Source: Paucibacter sp. TC2R-5
GTDB taxonomy: Bacteria > Pseudomonadota > Gammaproteobacteria > Burkholderiales > Burkholderiaceae_C
Direction of reading: 5' to 3'
Assembly (NCBI RefSeq): GCF_025717605.1
Contig: NZ_JAJIRQ010000002.1
Coordinates: forward strand, 639,884 to 703,883
Length of the DNA stretch: 64,000 bases
This document shows, one piece after another, positions 27,208 through 35,953 of this stretch. Positions within the stretch are counted from its first letter, which is position 1, and each line of letters opens with the position of its first letter. The notes under the pieces are model-generated. The model was not told the origin of the DNA and made no database searches. It saw only the letters and a list, made by a program, of their open reading frames with translations. The position numbers and the translations under genes are program-made.

Positions 27208-28269
27208 TCAGCCCAGCAAACAAGCATCCGCACCAAAGCGCAGCGCCGCCGCTGCGTCCACATCCAGGCCAACCCGCTGCCCGGCTTGAATGCCGCTGTG
27301 GCCCGCGCCGACCTTGGCGCTGAGCAGATCGGGCATGCCTTCGATGCGCAGATACAGAATCGAGCTGTCGCCCAGATGTTCGGCCAACTCGACCTGGGCC
27401 GGGATGCCTAGCTCGGCGGCGACCAGGCGCACATGCTCGGCGCGCAAGCCCACGCGCTTGGCCGCCATGTCATTGCTGTTCGCCAGCAGTTTTGCCCATA
27501 GGCCTTGGTGCGCCGCACTGGCCGCCCCTGCCACGGGTCGGTCAATGAAATTGATGCGCGGCGCGCCGATAAAGGCGGCGACGAACTCATTCGCCGGGCG
27601 CTCGTAAAGCTCCAGCGGCGCACCGAGTTGCTCGATGCGGCCCTGGTTGAAGACCGCGATGCGGTCGCCCATGGTCATGGCCTCGACCTGATCATGGGTC
27701 ACGTAAATCATCGTCGTGCCGAGTTCCTTGTGCAGCCGCGACAGCTCGATGCGCATATTGACGCGCAGCGCGGCGTCCAGATTGGACAAGGGCTCATCGA
27801 ATAAAAAGACCTTGGGCTTGCGCACGATGGCGCGGCCAATCGCGACCCGCTGGCGCTGGCCGCCGGACAGCTCCTTGGGATAGCGGCCGAGCAGATCGGT
27901 GATGCGCAAGACTTCGGCGGTGCGGCCCACCTGGGCCTCGCGTTTTGCCTTGGACTCGCCCGCCATCTTCAGCGCGAAGCCCATATTCTCGGCCACCGTC
28001 ATATGCGGGTACAGCGCATAACTCTGAAACACCATGGCGGCACCCCGGTCGGCCGGGCGCACCTCATTGGCGCGCACGCCGGCAATCTGCAGCTCGCCGG
28101 CGCTGATCTCTTCCAGCCCGGCGATCATGCGCAAGGTGGTCGACTTACCGCAGCCCGACGGCCCGACAAAGACCATGAACTCGCCGTCGCGCACCTCCAG
28201 ATCGATGCCTTTGATGATCTCGATCTTGTCGTAGCTTTTGCGGATGCCGCGCAGTGAAACCTGTCCCAT
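27208..28269 (-). CDS. Carbohydrate ABC transporter ATP-binding protein (MalK/UgpC/MsmX type)
   Basis: A 353-residue cytoplasmic ATPase that drives sugar import. Walker A GPSGCGKST, Q-loop FQSYALYPHMT, signature LSGGQRQRVAIGRA, Walker B VFLFDEPLSNLDA and H-loop YVTHDQ, followed by a C-terminal TOBE-type regulatory domain (about 240-353). ATG 28269 with GAGGA upstream is used; longer versions overlap the glucosidase gene. Last gene of the facing transport operon, 10 bp after the glucosidase. Confidence 0.94.
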   Translation of the reverse strand: MGQVSLRGIRKSYDKIEIIKGIDLEVRDGEFMVFVGPSGCGKSTTLRMIAGLEEISAGELQIAGVRANEVRPADRGAAMVFQSYALYPHMTVAENMGFALKMAGESKAKREAQVGRTAEVLRITDLLGRYPKELSGGQRQRVAIGRAIVRKPKVFLFDEPLSNLDAALRVNMRIELSRLHKELGTTMIYVTHDQVEAMTMGDRIAVFNQGRIEQLGAPLELYERPANEFVAAFIGAPRINFIDRPVAGAASAAHQGLWAKLLANSNDMAAKRVGLRAEHVRLVAAELGIPAQVELAEHLGDSSILYLRIEGMPDLLSAKVGAGHSGIQAGQRVGLDVDAAAALRFGADACLLG

Positions 28270-28279
28270 TTTCTCGTCC

Positions 28280-29611
28280 TCAGAACTGTTTTCTTTGCGC
28301 TTGCAAGAAGTCGCGGTACCAGAGCGCGCTGTCTTTGAGTGTGCGTTGCTGGGTTTGGTAGTCGACATGCACGATGCCGAAGCGCTTCTCGTAGCCCGAG
28401 GCCCATTCAAAGTTGTCCATCAGGCTCCAGACCATATAGCCGCCCATGTCGACACCCTGGCGCATCGCCTCCGCCACCGCATCGATGTGACGCGCCAGAT
28501 AGTCGAGGCGATCCTGGTCATGCACTTGGCCGTTGACCATTTGGTCCTTGAAGGCGCCGCCGTTTTCGGTCACGAACAGCGGCGGCACCGGGTAGTCGCG
28601 CTTGAGGCGCAAGAGCAGCTCGGTCAGCCCTTCGGGGTAGACCTCCCAGCCCATGTCGGTGACAGGTAAACCGGTGCTGCCGGCCTTGTAACTCTTGTCG
28701 GCGCTGACGACCGAGTGCGAGTAATAGTTGACGCCAAGGAAGTCCATCGGTGCGGCAATCAACTGCATGTCGTCGGCTTCGATCTCGGGTGCATCGCCGC
28801 CCAGGTCGGCCAGCACATCGGCCGGATAAGCGCCCTTGAAAAGTGGGTCCAGATACCAGCGCAGCAGGCGGCCGTCTTCCAAGCTGGCCTGCGCGCGGTC
28901 GGCGGCCGTGTCGGTAGCCGGGTGCATGGGCGCCAGATTCAGCACGATGCCCAGCTTGGCGCTAACGCCCTGTTCGCGCAGCGCCCGCAGCGCCAGGCCG
29001 TGACTGAGCAGCAGGTGATGCGAAACCTGCGCGGCGGTCTTGCGGCTCTTGATGCCGGGGGCGAAGATACCGGCTTCATGGCCAAGCGTCGCGACCACCC
29101 AGGGCTCGTTATGCGTGGCGATCGAGGCCAGGCGGTCGCCCAGGCGAGCGTTGATGCCGAGCGCGTAGTCGACAAAGTGCTGCGTGGTGTCGCGGTGAGC
29201 CCAGCCACCGGTGGCTTGCAAGGCGTCCGGCAGATCCCAGTGGTTGAGCGTCAGATGAGGCTGCTGGCCGCGCGCCAGCAAGCCGTCGACGATGCGCTCG
29301 TAGAAGTCCAGTCCTTTCTCGTTCCAGGCGCCGCTGCCGGAGGGCTGCACGCGCGGCCAGGAGACCGAGAAGCGGTAGGCATTGACGCCCAAGGCGGCAA
29401 TCATGTCCAGATCTTCGGCCCAGCGCTGGTAATGCTGGCAGGCGATGTCGCCATTGCTGGCGTCGGCGATCGCGCCGGGTTTTGCACAAAAGCTGTCCCA
29501 GATCGAGGGGCCTTTGCCGTCGGCGGCGCTTGCACCTTCGATCTGAAAGGCGCTGGTGGCCACGCCCCAGACAAAGTCGGGCGGGAAGACAGAGTTCTTT
29601 TTATTGCTCAT
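28280..29611 (-). CDS. GH1 beta-glucosidase
   Basis: A 443-residue family 1 glycoside hydrolase without signal peptide, so cytoplasmic. The N-terminal signature FPPDFVWGVATSAFQIEG, acid/base E169 (ATHNEPW) and nucleophile E349 (FVTENGG) are present, as is the substrate-binding WSLMDNFEWA. It would split imported beta-linked gluco-oligosaccharides to glucose. The ATG at 29611 is used because MSNKKNSVFPPDFVWG is the usual start. It lies between the permease and ATPase genes of the transport operon. Confidence 0.95.
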   Translation of the reverse strand: MSNKKNSVFPPDFVWGVATSAFQIEGASAADGKGPSIWDSFCAKPGAIADASNGDIACQHYQRWAEDLDMIAALGVNAYRFSVSWPRVQPSGSGAWNEKGLDFYERIVDGLLARGQQPHLTLNHWDLPDALQATGGWAHRDTTQHFVDYALGINARLGDRLASIATHNEPWVVATLGHEAGIFAPGIKSRKTAAQVSHHLLLSHGLALRALREQGVSAKLGIVLNLAPMHPATDTAADRAQASLEDGRLLRWYLDPLFKGAYPADVLADLGGDAPEIEADDMQLIAAPMDFLGVNYYSHSVVSADKSYKAGSTGLPVTDMGWEVYPEGLTELLLRLKRDYPVPPLFVTENGGAFKDQMVNGQVHDQDRLDYLARHIDAVAEAMRQGVDMGGYMVWSLMDNFEWASGYEKRFGIVHVDYQTQQRTLKDSALWYRDFLQAQRKQF

Positions 29612-29649
29612 GGGCAGAGGAGGCGGGAGGAGAGTTAGGCGGCGTGCGT

Positions 29650-30501
29650 CTACTTGACGGCGCCTACGGTGAGACCGGAAATCAGCTGCCTGGACGACAT
29701 GACGAACAGCACGATCAAGGGCAGCGTGGCGATGGCCGAGCCGGTCATCAGCGCACCCCATTCGGTGTCGACCGGGCTTTGCAGGCTGCGCAGCGCCAGC
29801 GGCAAGGTGTACATATCCGGCGAGCGCATCACGATCAGTGGGCCGATGAAGTTATTCCAGGAGGCGATGAAGGTGATCAGACCCAAGGTGCCCAGCGCCG
29901 GTTTGAGCAGCGGCAAGACGATGCGAAAGAAGATGCCGAACTCGCCGCAGCCGTCCATGCGTGCCGCTTCGACCAGATCGCGCGGAATCGAGGTCAAGGC
30001 GAACTGCCGCATCAGGAAGATGCCGAAGGCGCTGGCCGCGCCGGGGATGTAGAGCGCGCGCGGCTGGTCGATCCAGCCCAGCATGTCCATGATCATGAAG
30101 GTCGGGATCATGTTCATAAAGGTCGGCAGCAGCATCGTGCCCATCACCAAGCCGAACAGCGCCTTTTTGTAGCGGAACTCGAACATCGCGAAGGCATAGC
30201 CGCCCATGGCGCAGAACAGCAGGGTCAGCAGTGTCGAGGCGAGGCCGACATAAATGCTCCATCCCAGATTGCGCCAGAAGGGGATGCGCTTGGTCAGGAT
30301 GGCCAGGTTGTTGAGAAAGTCATCGCCGAAAAACATCGGCGGCGGCATGCTGAAGATCTCGCCGCGCGAATGGGTGGCGAACACAAACATGAAATAGAAG
30401 GGCGCCAGCATGATGAGCATGCCGAGGCCGACCAAGCCGTAGGCAGCCCAGGGTGCGAGTTGGTGCTTGGAGCTTGTTTGCATATCAAAGGCTTTCTTCA
30501 A
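29650..30501 (-). CDS. Sugar ABC transporter permease (MalG-like)
   Basis: A 283-residue inner-membrane permease with six predicted helices and the ATPase-docking EAA loop (EAARMDGCGEFGIFFRIVLP). It forms the channel with the next upstream permease. Its start overlaps that gene by 4 bp, and the glucosidase follows 38 bp downstream. Confidence 0.92.
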   Translation of the reverse strand: MKKAFDMQTSSKHQLAPWAAYGLVGLGMLIMLAPFYFMFVFATHSRGEIFSMPPPMFFGDDFLNNLAILTKRIPFWRNLGWSIYVGLASTLLTLLFCAMGGYAFAMFEFRYKKALFGLVMGTMLLPTFMNMIPTFMIMDMLGWIDQPRALYIPGAASAFGIFLMRQFALTSIPRDLVEAARMDGCGEFGIFFRIVLPLLKPALGTLGLITFIASWNNFIGPLIVMRSPDMYTLPLALRSLQSPVDTEWGALMTGSAIATLPLIVLFVMSSRQLISGLTVGAVK

Positions 30502-31427
30502 GCGCCGCGCTGGCGAAACGCGCGGTTGGTCAGCCAGGTCAGCAGGCCTACCAGCAGAAAGAGCAACCAGGACATCGCGCTGGCCGCACCAAAATCATTG
30601 AAGTCAAAAGCCATGCGGTAGAGGTAGATGGCCGTCGTCATGCCGGCCTGGTCGGTGCCGCCACGGCCATTGGTGAGGATGAAGGGTTCCTCGAACAGCT
30701 GCAGGCCGCCGATCACGCTCAGCGTGACGCCGAAAAATATCATCGGCTTCAGGCTGGGCAGGGTGATGTGCCAGAACTGCTGCAGCCGGCTGGCGCCATC
30801 CATGCGGGCGGCTTCCATGATGTCGGCGGGGATGGTCTGCAGCGCGGCCAGATAGAGCACCACATTGAAGCCGACATAGCGCCAGAACACGATCATCGCA
30901 ATCGCGGGTTTGAGCGCATCCGGGTTGTTGAGCCAGTCGATCGCCGCAGCCGGCATCAGCCAGCCGACTACCGGCAGCTCGCGCAAGGCCGCGATGACGC
31001 CATTGATCAGGCCGTAGTCGGTCGAGAACAAAGAGCTGAACAGGATCGCGATCGCCACCGTCGAGGTGATGTAGGGCATGAAGTAGGCGCCGACGACGCC
31101 GTTGCGAAGGCGCTTGAACGAGGCATGGATGAAGCAGGCCAGCGGGATCGCCACCAGATGCTGGGGCACGCCCGAGGCCAAGGCCAGCCAGGCGGTGTTC
31201 TTCAGCGACTTCCAGAACCATTCGTCTTGCAGCGCGAAGGCGAAGTTGTCGAGGCCAACGAAGTTCATCGCCGTCAAGCCGCTGGTCGGCTCCCAAGTCT
31301 GGAAGGCCAGGTAGAGCGAGAAGCTCAGCGGGAACATGCCGAAGATCAGAAACAGCAGCACGAAAGGTGCCAAGAACACATAGGGCGCCCAGCGTGGCGG
31401 CAGGCGCAGGAAGGCAGGTAGCTTCAT
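30498..31427 (-). CDS. Sugar ABC transporter permease (MalF-like)
   Basis: A 309-residue inner-membrane permease of the sugar importer with about six helices and the EAA loop (EAARMDGASRLQQFWHITLP). It pairs with the overlapping downstream permease. The binding-protein gene is 22 bp upstream. Confidence 0.92.
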   Translation of the reverse strand: MKLPAFLRLPPRWAPYVFLAPFVLLFLIFGMFPLSFSLYLAFQTWEPTSGLTAMNFVGLDNFAFALQDEWFWKSLKNTAWLALASGVPQHLVAIPLACFIHASFKRLRNGVVGAYFMPYITSTVAIAILFSSLFSTDYGLINGVIAALRELPVVGWLMPAAAIDWLNNPDALKPAIAMIVFWRYVGFNVVLYLAALQTIPADIMEAARMDGASRLQQFWHITLPSLKPMIFFGVTLSVIGGLQLFEEPFILTNGRGGTDQAGMTTAIYLYRMAFDFNDFGAASAMSWLLFLLVGLLTWLTNRAFRQRGA

Positions 31428-31449
31428 CGTGAGGGTCCTGACGCTTTAC

Positions 31450-32760
31450 TTAACGGGTGGCGCGCTGCTTCAGCAGGCGTTCGGCATCGGCCAGCGCGGT
31501 GTGGATGTCTTTGCCGCGCTCCAGCACCTTGTCGAGTTCGGTGTCTATGACTTCCTCGGCAAACGCGTCTTGCTTGTGCACATCCACGGCCTTGATACGG
31601 CGAGCCGCGTCGCGCCAGCCCATCCGCGCGGTCTGACCGCCCAGGAAGGCAATCGGCTGCTCGAAGAAGGGGTCGTCATGCGCTTCCAGCAAGGCTGGGA
31701 AGGCGTCTTGCGCCTTGAAGGCGCGCAGCTGTATCTCCCGGTTCAGGGTCAGGAACTGAATCAGGTCCCAGGCCAAGGCTTTGTTGGCCGGGTCGGCCTT
31801 GCGCGGCAATGCAAAGAAAGTGCCGCCGTAGGCCGCAAACGCGCCCTCGGGCAGTTGCGCGGCACGCCACAGGCCGGCGGTGTTGGGGGCCAACCAGGTA
31901 TTCAAGTGGCCGGCCAGCCAGGCGCCGGTCAATTGGGTGGCAATGCTGCCGCGCTTGAAGCCCTCGGTCCAGTCGGCCGACCAAGCCAATACCCTTGCGT
32001 CCAGCTTGTGCTGGCGCACCTCGCGGGCCAACTCGAAAGCCCGCACAAAGCGCGGTGAGGCGACCAGCACACGCGACTGATTGTCAAAGTACAGCCCTTC
32101 GCCGGGCTGTATGCCGGTGCGGATCAGGATGTTCTTGATATCGCGGGCATGGGCCAAGAGGAAGCCGCCGCTGCTGGCCTTGATCTTGATGCCGGCCGCG
32201 ACATAGCTGTCCCAGCTTTGCGTGAGCTCAGCCTCGCTGACGCCGGCCTTGGCCAGAACATCTTTGCGGTAGAGCAAGGTCCCGGGGCCGATATCGGTCG
32301 GCACCGCCACCACCTCGCCGCGCCGGTTGCTCGCCTGCTGGTAGGCATAGGGTACAAAGCGGCTCTTGAAGCGAGCGATCTCGTAGGGCGGGCGGGTTAA
32401 GTCTTCCAGACCGAAGCCCGGCGAAAAGCGCCCCAGATAACCAACCTCTAGCGCCATCACATCGGGCAGGTAGACCGCCGTCGACAAGGCGGTGGTCATG
32501 GCGGTGTGGTGATCGGCAAATTGGCGGCTGACGACCTTGACTTCGACATTGGGATGCAGGCGCTGCCAAGCCGGCAGCGCCGCCCGGACGATTTCGTCCA
32601 CGGCCGGGTAGGCGGCCACCACCAGCTGCTGCGCCGCCGACGCGCTGAGTGGCAGCGCCAGACTGAGCAGCCCGAGCAGCATTGACAACGCTGTCAACTT
32701 TGGCTGCGTCAGCCGGTGATTCAGCCAGGCGCGCCAACCGACACGCTTGTTCATTTTCAT
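31450..32760 (-). CDS. Sugar ABC transporter substrate-binding protein (paralogue 2)
   Basis: A 436-residue periplasmic binding protein with a Sec signal peptide (LTALSMLLGLLSLALPLSASAAQQ). It is closely related to the protein at 21348-22661 but has a different leader. It heads the operon binding protein-permease-permease-glucosidase-ATPase. A promoter with the TGAAAGCGCTTTCA operator lies about 70 bp upstream. Expected ligand is a beta-gluco-oligosaccharide, by association with GH1 and GH16 enzymes. Confidence 0.9.
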   Translation of the reverse strand: MKMNKRVGWRAWLNHRLTQPKLTALSMLLGLLSLALPLSASAAQQLVVAAYPAVDEIVRAALPAWQRLHPNVEVKVVSRQFADHHTAMTTALSTAVYLPDVMALEVGYLGRFSPGFGLEDLTRPPYEIARFKSRFVPYAYQQASNRRGEVVAVPTDIGPGTLLYRKDVLAKAGVSEAELTQSWDSYVAAGIKIKASSGGFLLAHARDIKNILIRTGIQPGEGLYFDNQSRVLVASPRFVRAFELAREVRQHKLDARVLAWSADWTEGFKRGSIATQLTGAWLAGHLNTWLAPNTAGLWRAAQLPEGAFAAYGGTFFALPRKADPANKALAWDLIQFLTLNREIQLRAFKAQDAFPALLEAHDDPFFEQPIAFLGGQTARMGWRDAARRIKAVDVHKQDAFAEEVIDTELDKVLERGKDIHTALADAERLLKQRATR

Positions 32761-32827
32761 TGCCTGCTTGTCTCCACCTTGAATCAGCCATCATGGGCGA
32801 TCCGGTCAGTTATTTGGGGGTTTAGGC

Positions 32828-32856
32828 GCTTTATGAAAGCGCTTTCAGAATGTAAT
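32828..32856 (-). promoter_or_regulatory. Promoter with LacI-type operator for the transport operon
   Basis: On the minus strand, ATTACA (32856-32851) and TAAAGC (32833-32828) are 17 bp apart. Between them lies the perfect palindrome TGAAAGCGCTTTCA (32834-32847), identical to the site upstream of the GH16 operon together with its flanks (26 bp). The regulator gene starts about 1.1 kb away and reads towards this site. Confidence 0.82.
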
Positions 32857-32937
32857 TGAGCCCACTCAGCCTGTCAACAAAGGGTAAGTGCGGGGGTGCT
32901 GCTTTGGCGCGGGCCAAGCAATGGCCGCGCCGGTGGC

Positions 32938-33999
32938 TCACAGCTTGGGCAACAGCGCTCTGGTCGAGCCGCGCACCGTCAAGCGGGGTTCCGGCAGGCT
33001 GGCCTGCGGCTGTTCGCCCGCCAAGAGCTGCAACAGCGCAGTGGCCGCCAAGCTGCCGAGCTCATAGGCCGGGTGATGGATGGTGGTCAGCGGCGGCACC
33101 GAGTGGGCTGCGCCGGCCACATCATCAAAGCCAACCAGCGAGACTTCATCCGGCACATGCAGGCCATGGCGATGCAAGGCCAGGGCCGCACCAAAAGCCA
33201 TTTGGTCATTGGCAGCAAAGATCGCGCTGAATGGCCGGCGGCCTGCAATCAACTGCTCCACCGCGAGCAAGCCGCTTTCTTCGCTATACATGCCCTGCAG
33301 CACCAGCTCGGCTTGGAAGGCTACGCCCGCTTCGGTCAGCGCGGCGCGGTAGCCGCGCAAACGCTCCAGCGCATCGGGATGGTTTTCCGGCCCGGCGATA
33401 AAGGCAATTTCGCGGTGACCTTGGGCGAGCAGATGAGCAGTTGCCAGTCTTGCGCCTTCGAAGTTATTGAAGTCCAGCGAGAACAGCCCCGGCGCGACCA
33501 GGCTGCGGCCGGTGACGACCACCGGCAAGGCCTTGGCCAGCGTCTTCAGCGACTCATCGCTGAGCCGGCCGGTCAGGATGATGAAACCGTCAACGCGGCG
33601 CGAACGCAGCACTTCGATGCAGCGGGCTTCTTCTTTGGCGTTCCAATGGCCGCTGACAAACAGCGGGCTGTAGCCAATCTTGTTCAGCTCTTCTTCGATG
33701 CCGCGCAGCGCGATGCCGTAGAAGGGGCTGTCGATCGCCTGGGTGATAACGCCCACACTCAGCGTGCGCCCGCCCGCCAGGCCGCGCGCCATCGGGTTGG
33801 GCACAAAGCCCAGCTCGGCGATCGCTTGGTCCACTGCCGCACGCTTCTCGGCGCTGACCACGGCCGTGCCATTCAAGATGCGCGACACTGTGCTGGGAGA
33901 AACGCCGCAGGCCTCGGCCACCATGCCCAACGTGACCTTGGGGTCGTGGCCGGATGCCGTGTTGCGTGTGGATTTGCGTTCTTTCGGGCTGCTCTTCAT
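32938..33999 (-). CDS. LacI-family transcriptional regulator of the beta-glucan locus
   Basis: A 353-residue repressor: helix-turn-helix KVTLGMVAEACGVSPSTVSR at residues 21-40, hinge helix NPMARGLAGGRT, then a periplasmic-binding-protein-like effector domain (GVITQAIDSPFYGIALRG ... SLVGFDDVAGA). LacI-family regulators bind palindromes with a central CpG or GC step, matching TGAAAGCGCTTTCA found in front of both sugar operons and 82 bp downstream of this gene. The ligand is probably a beta-gluco-oligosaccharide. The assignment of gene to operator is inference from position. A short basic extension (about 20 residues) precedes the DNA-binding domain. Confidence 0.9.
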   Translation of the reverse strand: MKSSPKERKSTRNTASGHDPKVTLGMVAEACGVSPSTVSRILNGTAVVSAEKRAAVDQAIAELGFVPNPMARGLAGGRTLSVGVITQAIDSPFYGIALRGIEEELNKIGYSPLFVSGHWNAKEEARCIEVLRSRRVDGFIILTGRLSDESLKTLAKALPVVVTGRSLVAPGLFSLDFNNFEGARLATAHLLAQGHREIAFIAGPENHPDALERLRGYRAALTEAGVAFQAELVLQGMYSEESGLLAVEQLIAGRRPFSAIFAANDQMAFGAALALHRHGLHVPDEVSLVGFDDVAGAAHSVPPLTTIHHPAYELGSLAATALLQLLAGEQPQASLPEPRLTVRGSTRALLPKL

Positions 34000-34067
34000 G
34001 GCCTGCGGTCGGTGGTGGCCTCGCAGTTTAAGGGTTTCGCCGGGCCGCCTCTGCCACGCTTACCCGA

Positions 34068-35879
34068 TCAAGGCTTGGCCAGCTCTCCGGGCGGCTTACG
34101 GGCCAGCTGCGCCGAATGCAAGGGATTCAGACGCCGCATCGCCATCGGCAGCTGCGTGCCAGGCGCCACCGGGTCGGCGCCGTCGATCAGCAATTGCTTC
34201 AGCTGCGCCACCGTCAACGCGGGCCATTGGCTCAAGAGCTTGGCCGCGACATTGCTGACTTCGGGGGCAGCCATGCTGGTGCCCGACATGGCCATGGTTT
34301 GCTCGCCCGGTATGGCGCTGAGCGTCGCGTCGCCCAGCGCATACAGATGCACCGCCTCGCCGTAATTGCTGAAGCCGGTGACATGCCCGGCGTGATCCAG
34401 CGCGCCCACCGCCAGCAAATTGGCCGCGCCCAGGCTGGCAGGCCAAAAGCGCGAGGCGGCCGGGCCCATATCGCTGTTCTCATTGCCCGCACCGGCCACA
34501 AACAAGGTCTCCGGACAGGCCGCCATCAGCGCCAGCATCTGCTTGCGCAAAGCCCGCTCCTGCTCGGCTTGCATGCCAATGCCGGGCAGGCCCCAGCTCA
34601 TATTGACGATGCGAATCTTGTTGTCGCGGATGAAGGCCGCGATCTGCCCAAAGTGCTTCTGCATGGCGCCACGTTTTTCAACAAAGGCAGGTTTGAAGAA
34701 CTCTGACCCCGAATGAATGGCCAGCAGTTCGGCATGCGGGTTGCCGGCCATTGCGATGCCGGCGACATGGGTGCCATGCATGCGAGGGCCAGCCCGATAC
34801 AGCTGTATCTGCAGCCGCATATACGCCTGCGCCTCTGCGTCGGGCTTGTTCTGATACCGCTCCGGCAACTGCATGAGATGGGCGTCGTAAGCCTCTCTCG
34901 CAGCGCTTTTGCGGCCCATCCTTTCGTCCTCAAGACCCTTCACCAGCAGCCACGCCTCTTGCCGGCTCAGGCCCGGCACGACCGGATCGACGATACAAAA
35001 CTCGTTCGCGTGCTCGGTCAGCATCAAACAGGCCTGAGAGGGGTGTTTGAAAGCGCTCAGCTCAACGCCATCGGGCTCCCAAATGGCCATGCGCACCGGG
35101 TGGCCCGGCCCTTCGGGCAAGGATTTTGTACGCGCAGCCCAAAAATCTTCTCCGGCCGGCTGTGCCGCCAGGAAGCGTGCAATGCCGCGCTCGAAAGCTG
35201 CTGCGCGGGGCTGCAGCATCTCGGCATTGAAGCGGGCGTTGATGATCATTTCCGCCAACGTCCGGTCGTCGGGGCGCTTCGGGTTGCCGGGCTTGAAGGT
35301 GTCGTAGGAATGAGTCCAGCCAAGGGCGAGCTTGTCAATCGGAGAAAACTGCCAGCTCGAAGCGATTGCATCGAGACTCGCTTTTGCCGCCGGCCAAGGC
35401 TGTGACTTGAGGCGCTGCTGCAGCTCGGCGTCCCACTGGGCTTCGCTCCACGCTTTGCCTTCGCCACTTTGCTGCGCCGCTGCCAACAACTGCTCGACCC
35501 ACAGCAAGCCAGGGCGCAACTCCAGCTTGGCGCTGCCGGCCCGAGCTTGCTCGATGAGGCGCAGCGCCTCATTGGGCCGCCCGCGCAGCAGCGCCAGCCG
35601 TGTCCGCAAGGCCGTGATGGCGCCAAGTTGAGCGCCGTTGTGGGGGTTGGCAGCAGCCTGCATCAACTTCAGCTGGCGTTCGGTCCAATCCAGCATCGGC
35701 GCCAGATCGGCCAGTGGCGCGCTCAGATAGTGGCTCGGTGGCATGCTGAGGCCCGCATTGGCGGAGGCCAAGTTTGCTGCCCAAGTCTTCTGTGCAATGG
35801 CAGCGAATGCAGCTAAAGCCAGGGCCACGGCGAGGCGGCGCCAAGCCAAGCGATGGAGCTTGCTTCTCATCTCGGTCAT
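34068..35879 (-). CDS. Secreted subtilisin-like serine protease with atypical catalytic Asp region
   Basis: A 603-residue S8-family peptidase with a signal peptide (about 1-34) and a long helical N-terminal region (35-255). The catalytic His is H368 (MHGTHVAGI), oxyanion Asn N466 (GAGNENSD) and nucleophile S535 (MSGTSMAAPE). The Asp motif is not the usual DTG: the best match is VRMAIWEPDGVE with D270. Asp and His are about 98 residues apart instead of about 30, separated by a helical insertion (about 300-360). It may be a divergent active protease or need a different Asp. Divergent from the S1/P1 nuclease gene. Confidence 0.85.
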   Translation of the reverse strand: MTEMRSKLHRLAWRRLAVALALAAFAAIAQKTWAANLASANAGLSMPPSHYLSAPLADLAPMLDWTERQLKLMQAAANPHNGAQLGAITALRTRLALLRGRPNEALRLIEQARAGSAKLELRPGLLWVEQLLAAAQQSGEGKAWSEAQWDAELQQRLKSQPWPAAKASLDAIASSWQFSPIDKLALGWTHSYDTFKPGNPKRPDDRTLAEMIINARFNAEMLQPRAAAFERGIARFLAAQPAGEDFWAARTKSLPEGPGHPVRMAIWEPDGVELSAFKHPSQACLMLTEHANEFCIVDPVVPGLSRQEAWLLVKGLEDERMGRKSAAREAYDAHLMQLPERYQNKPDAEAQAYMRLQIQLYRAGPRMHGTHVAGIAMAGNPHAELLAIHSGSEFFKPAFVEKRGAMQKHFGQIAAFIRDNKIRIVNMSWGLPGIGMQAEQERALRKQMLALMAACPETLFVAGAGNENSDMGPAASRFWPASLGAANLLAVGALDHAGHVTGFSNYGEAVHLYALGDATLSAIPGEQTMAMSGTSMAAPEVSNVAAKLLSQWPALTVAQLKQLLIDGADPVAPGTQLPMAMRRLNPLHSAQLARKPPGELAKP

Positions 35880-35953
35880 TGCACACTCACTTGTTCAGGC
35901 AGTTTCGAGCGTTAGCATTGTGGCAGAGGCTCAAGCGCCAAGGCTTTGGCAGA

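Noticed and set aside
27200-27213. Hairpin GGCTGA-TT-TCAGCC at the end of the transport operon
   Set aside because: The loop is only 2 nt and the following tract is AAATAATT on the minus strand; too weak to call a terminator.
35774-35953. N-terminal extension of the S1/P1 nuclease
   Set aside because: It would overlap the divergent protease gene and place about 100 residues before the cleavage site; a start at 35954 is more plausible.
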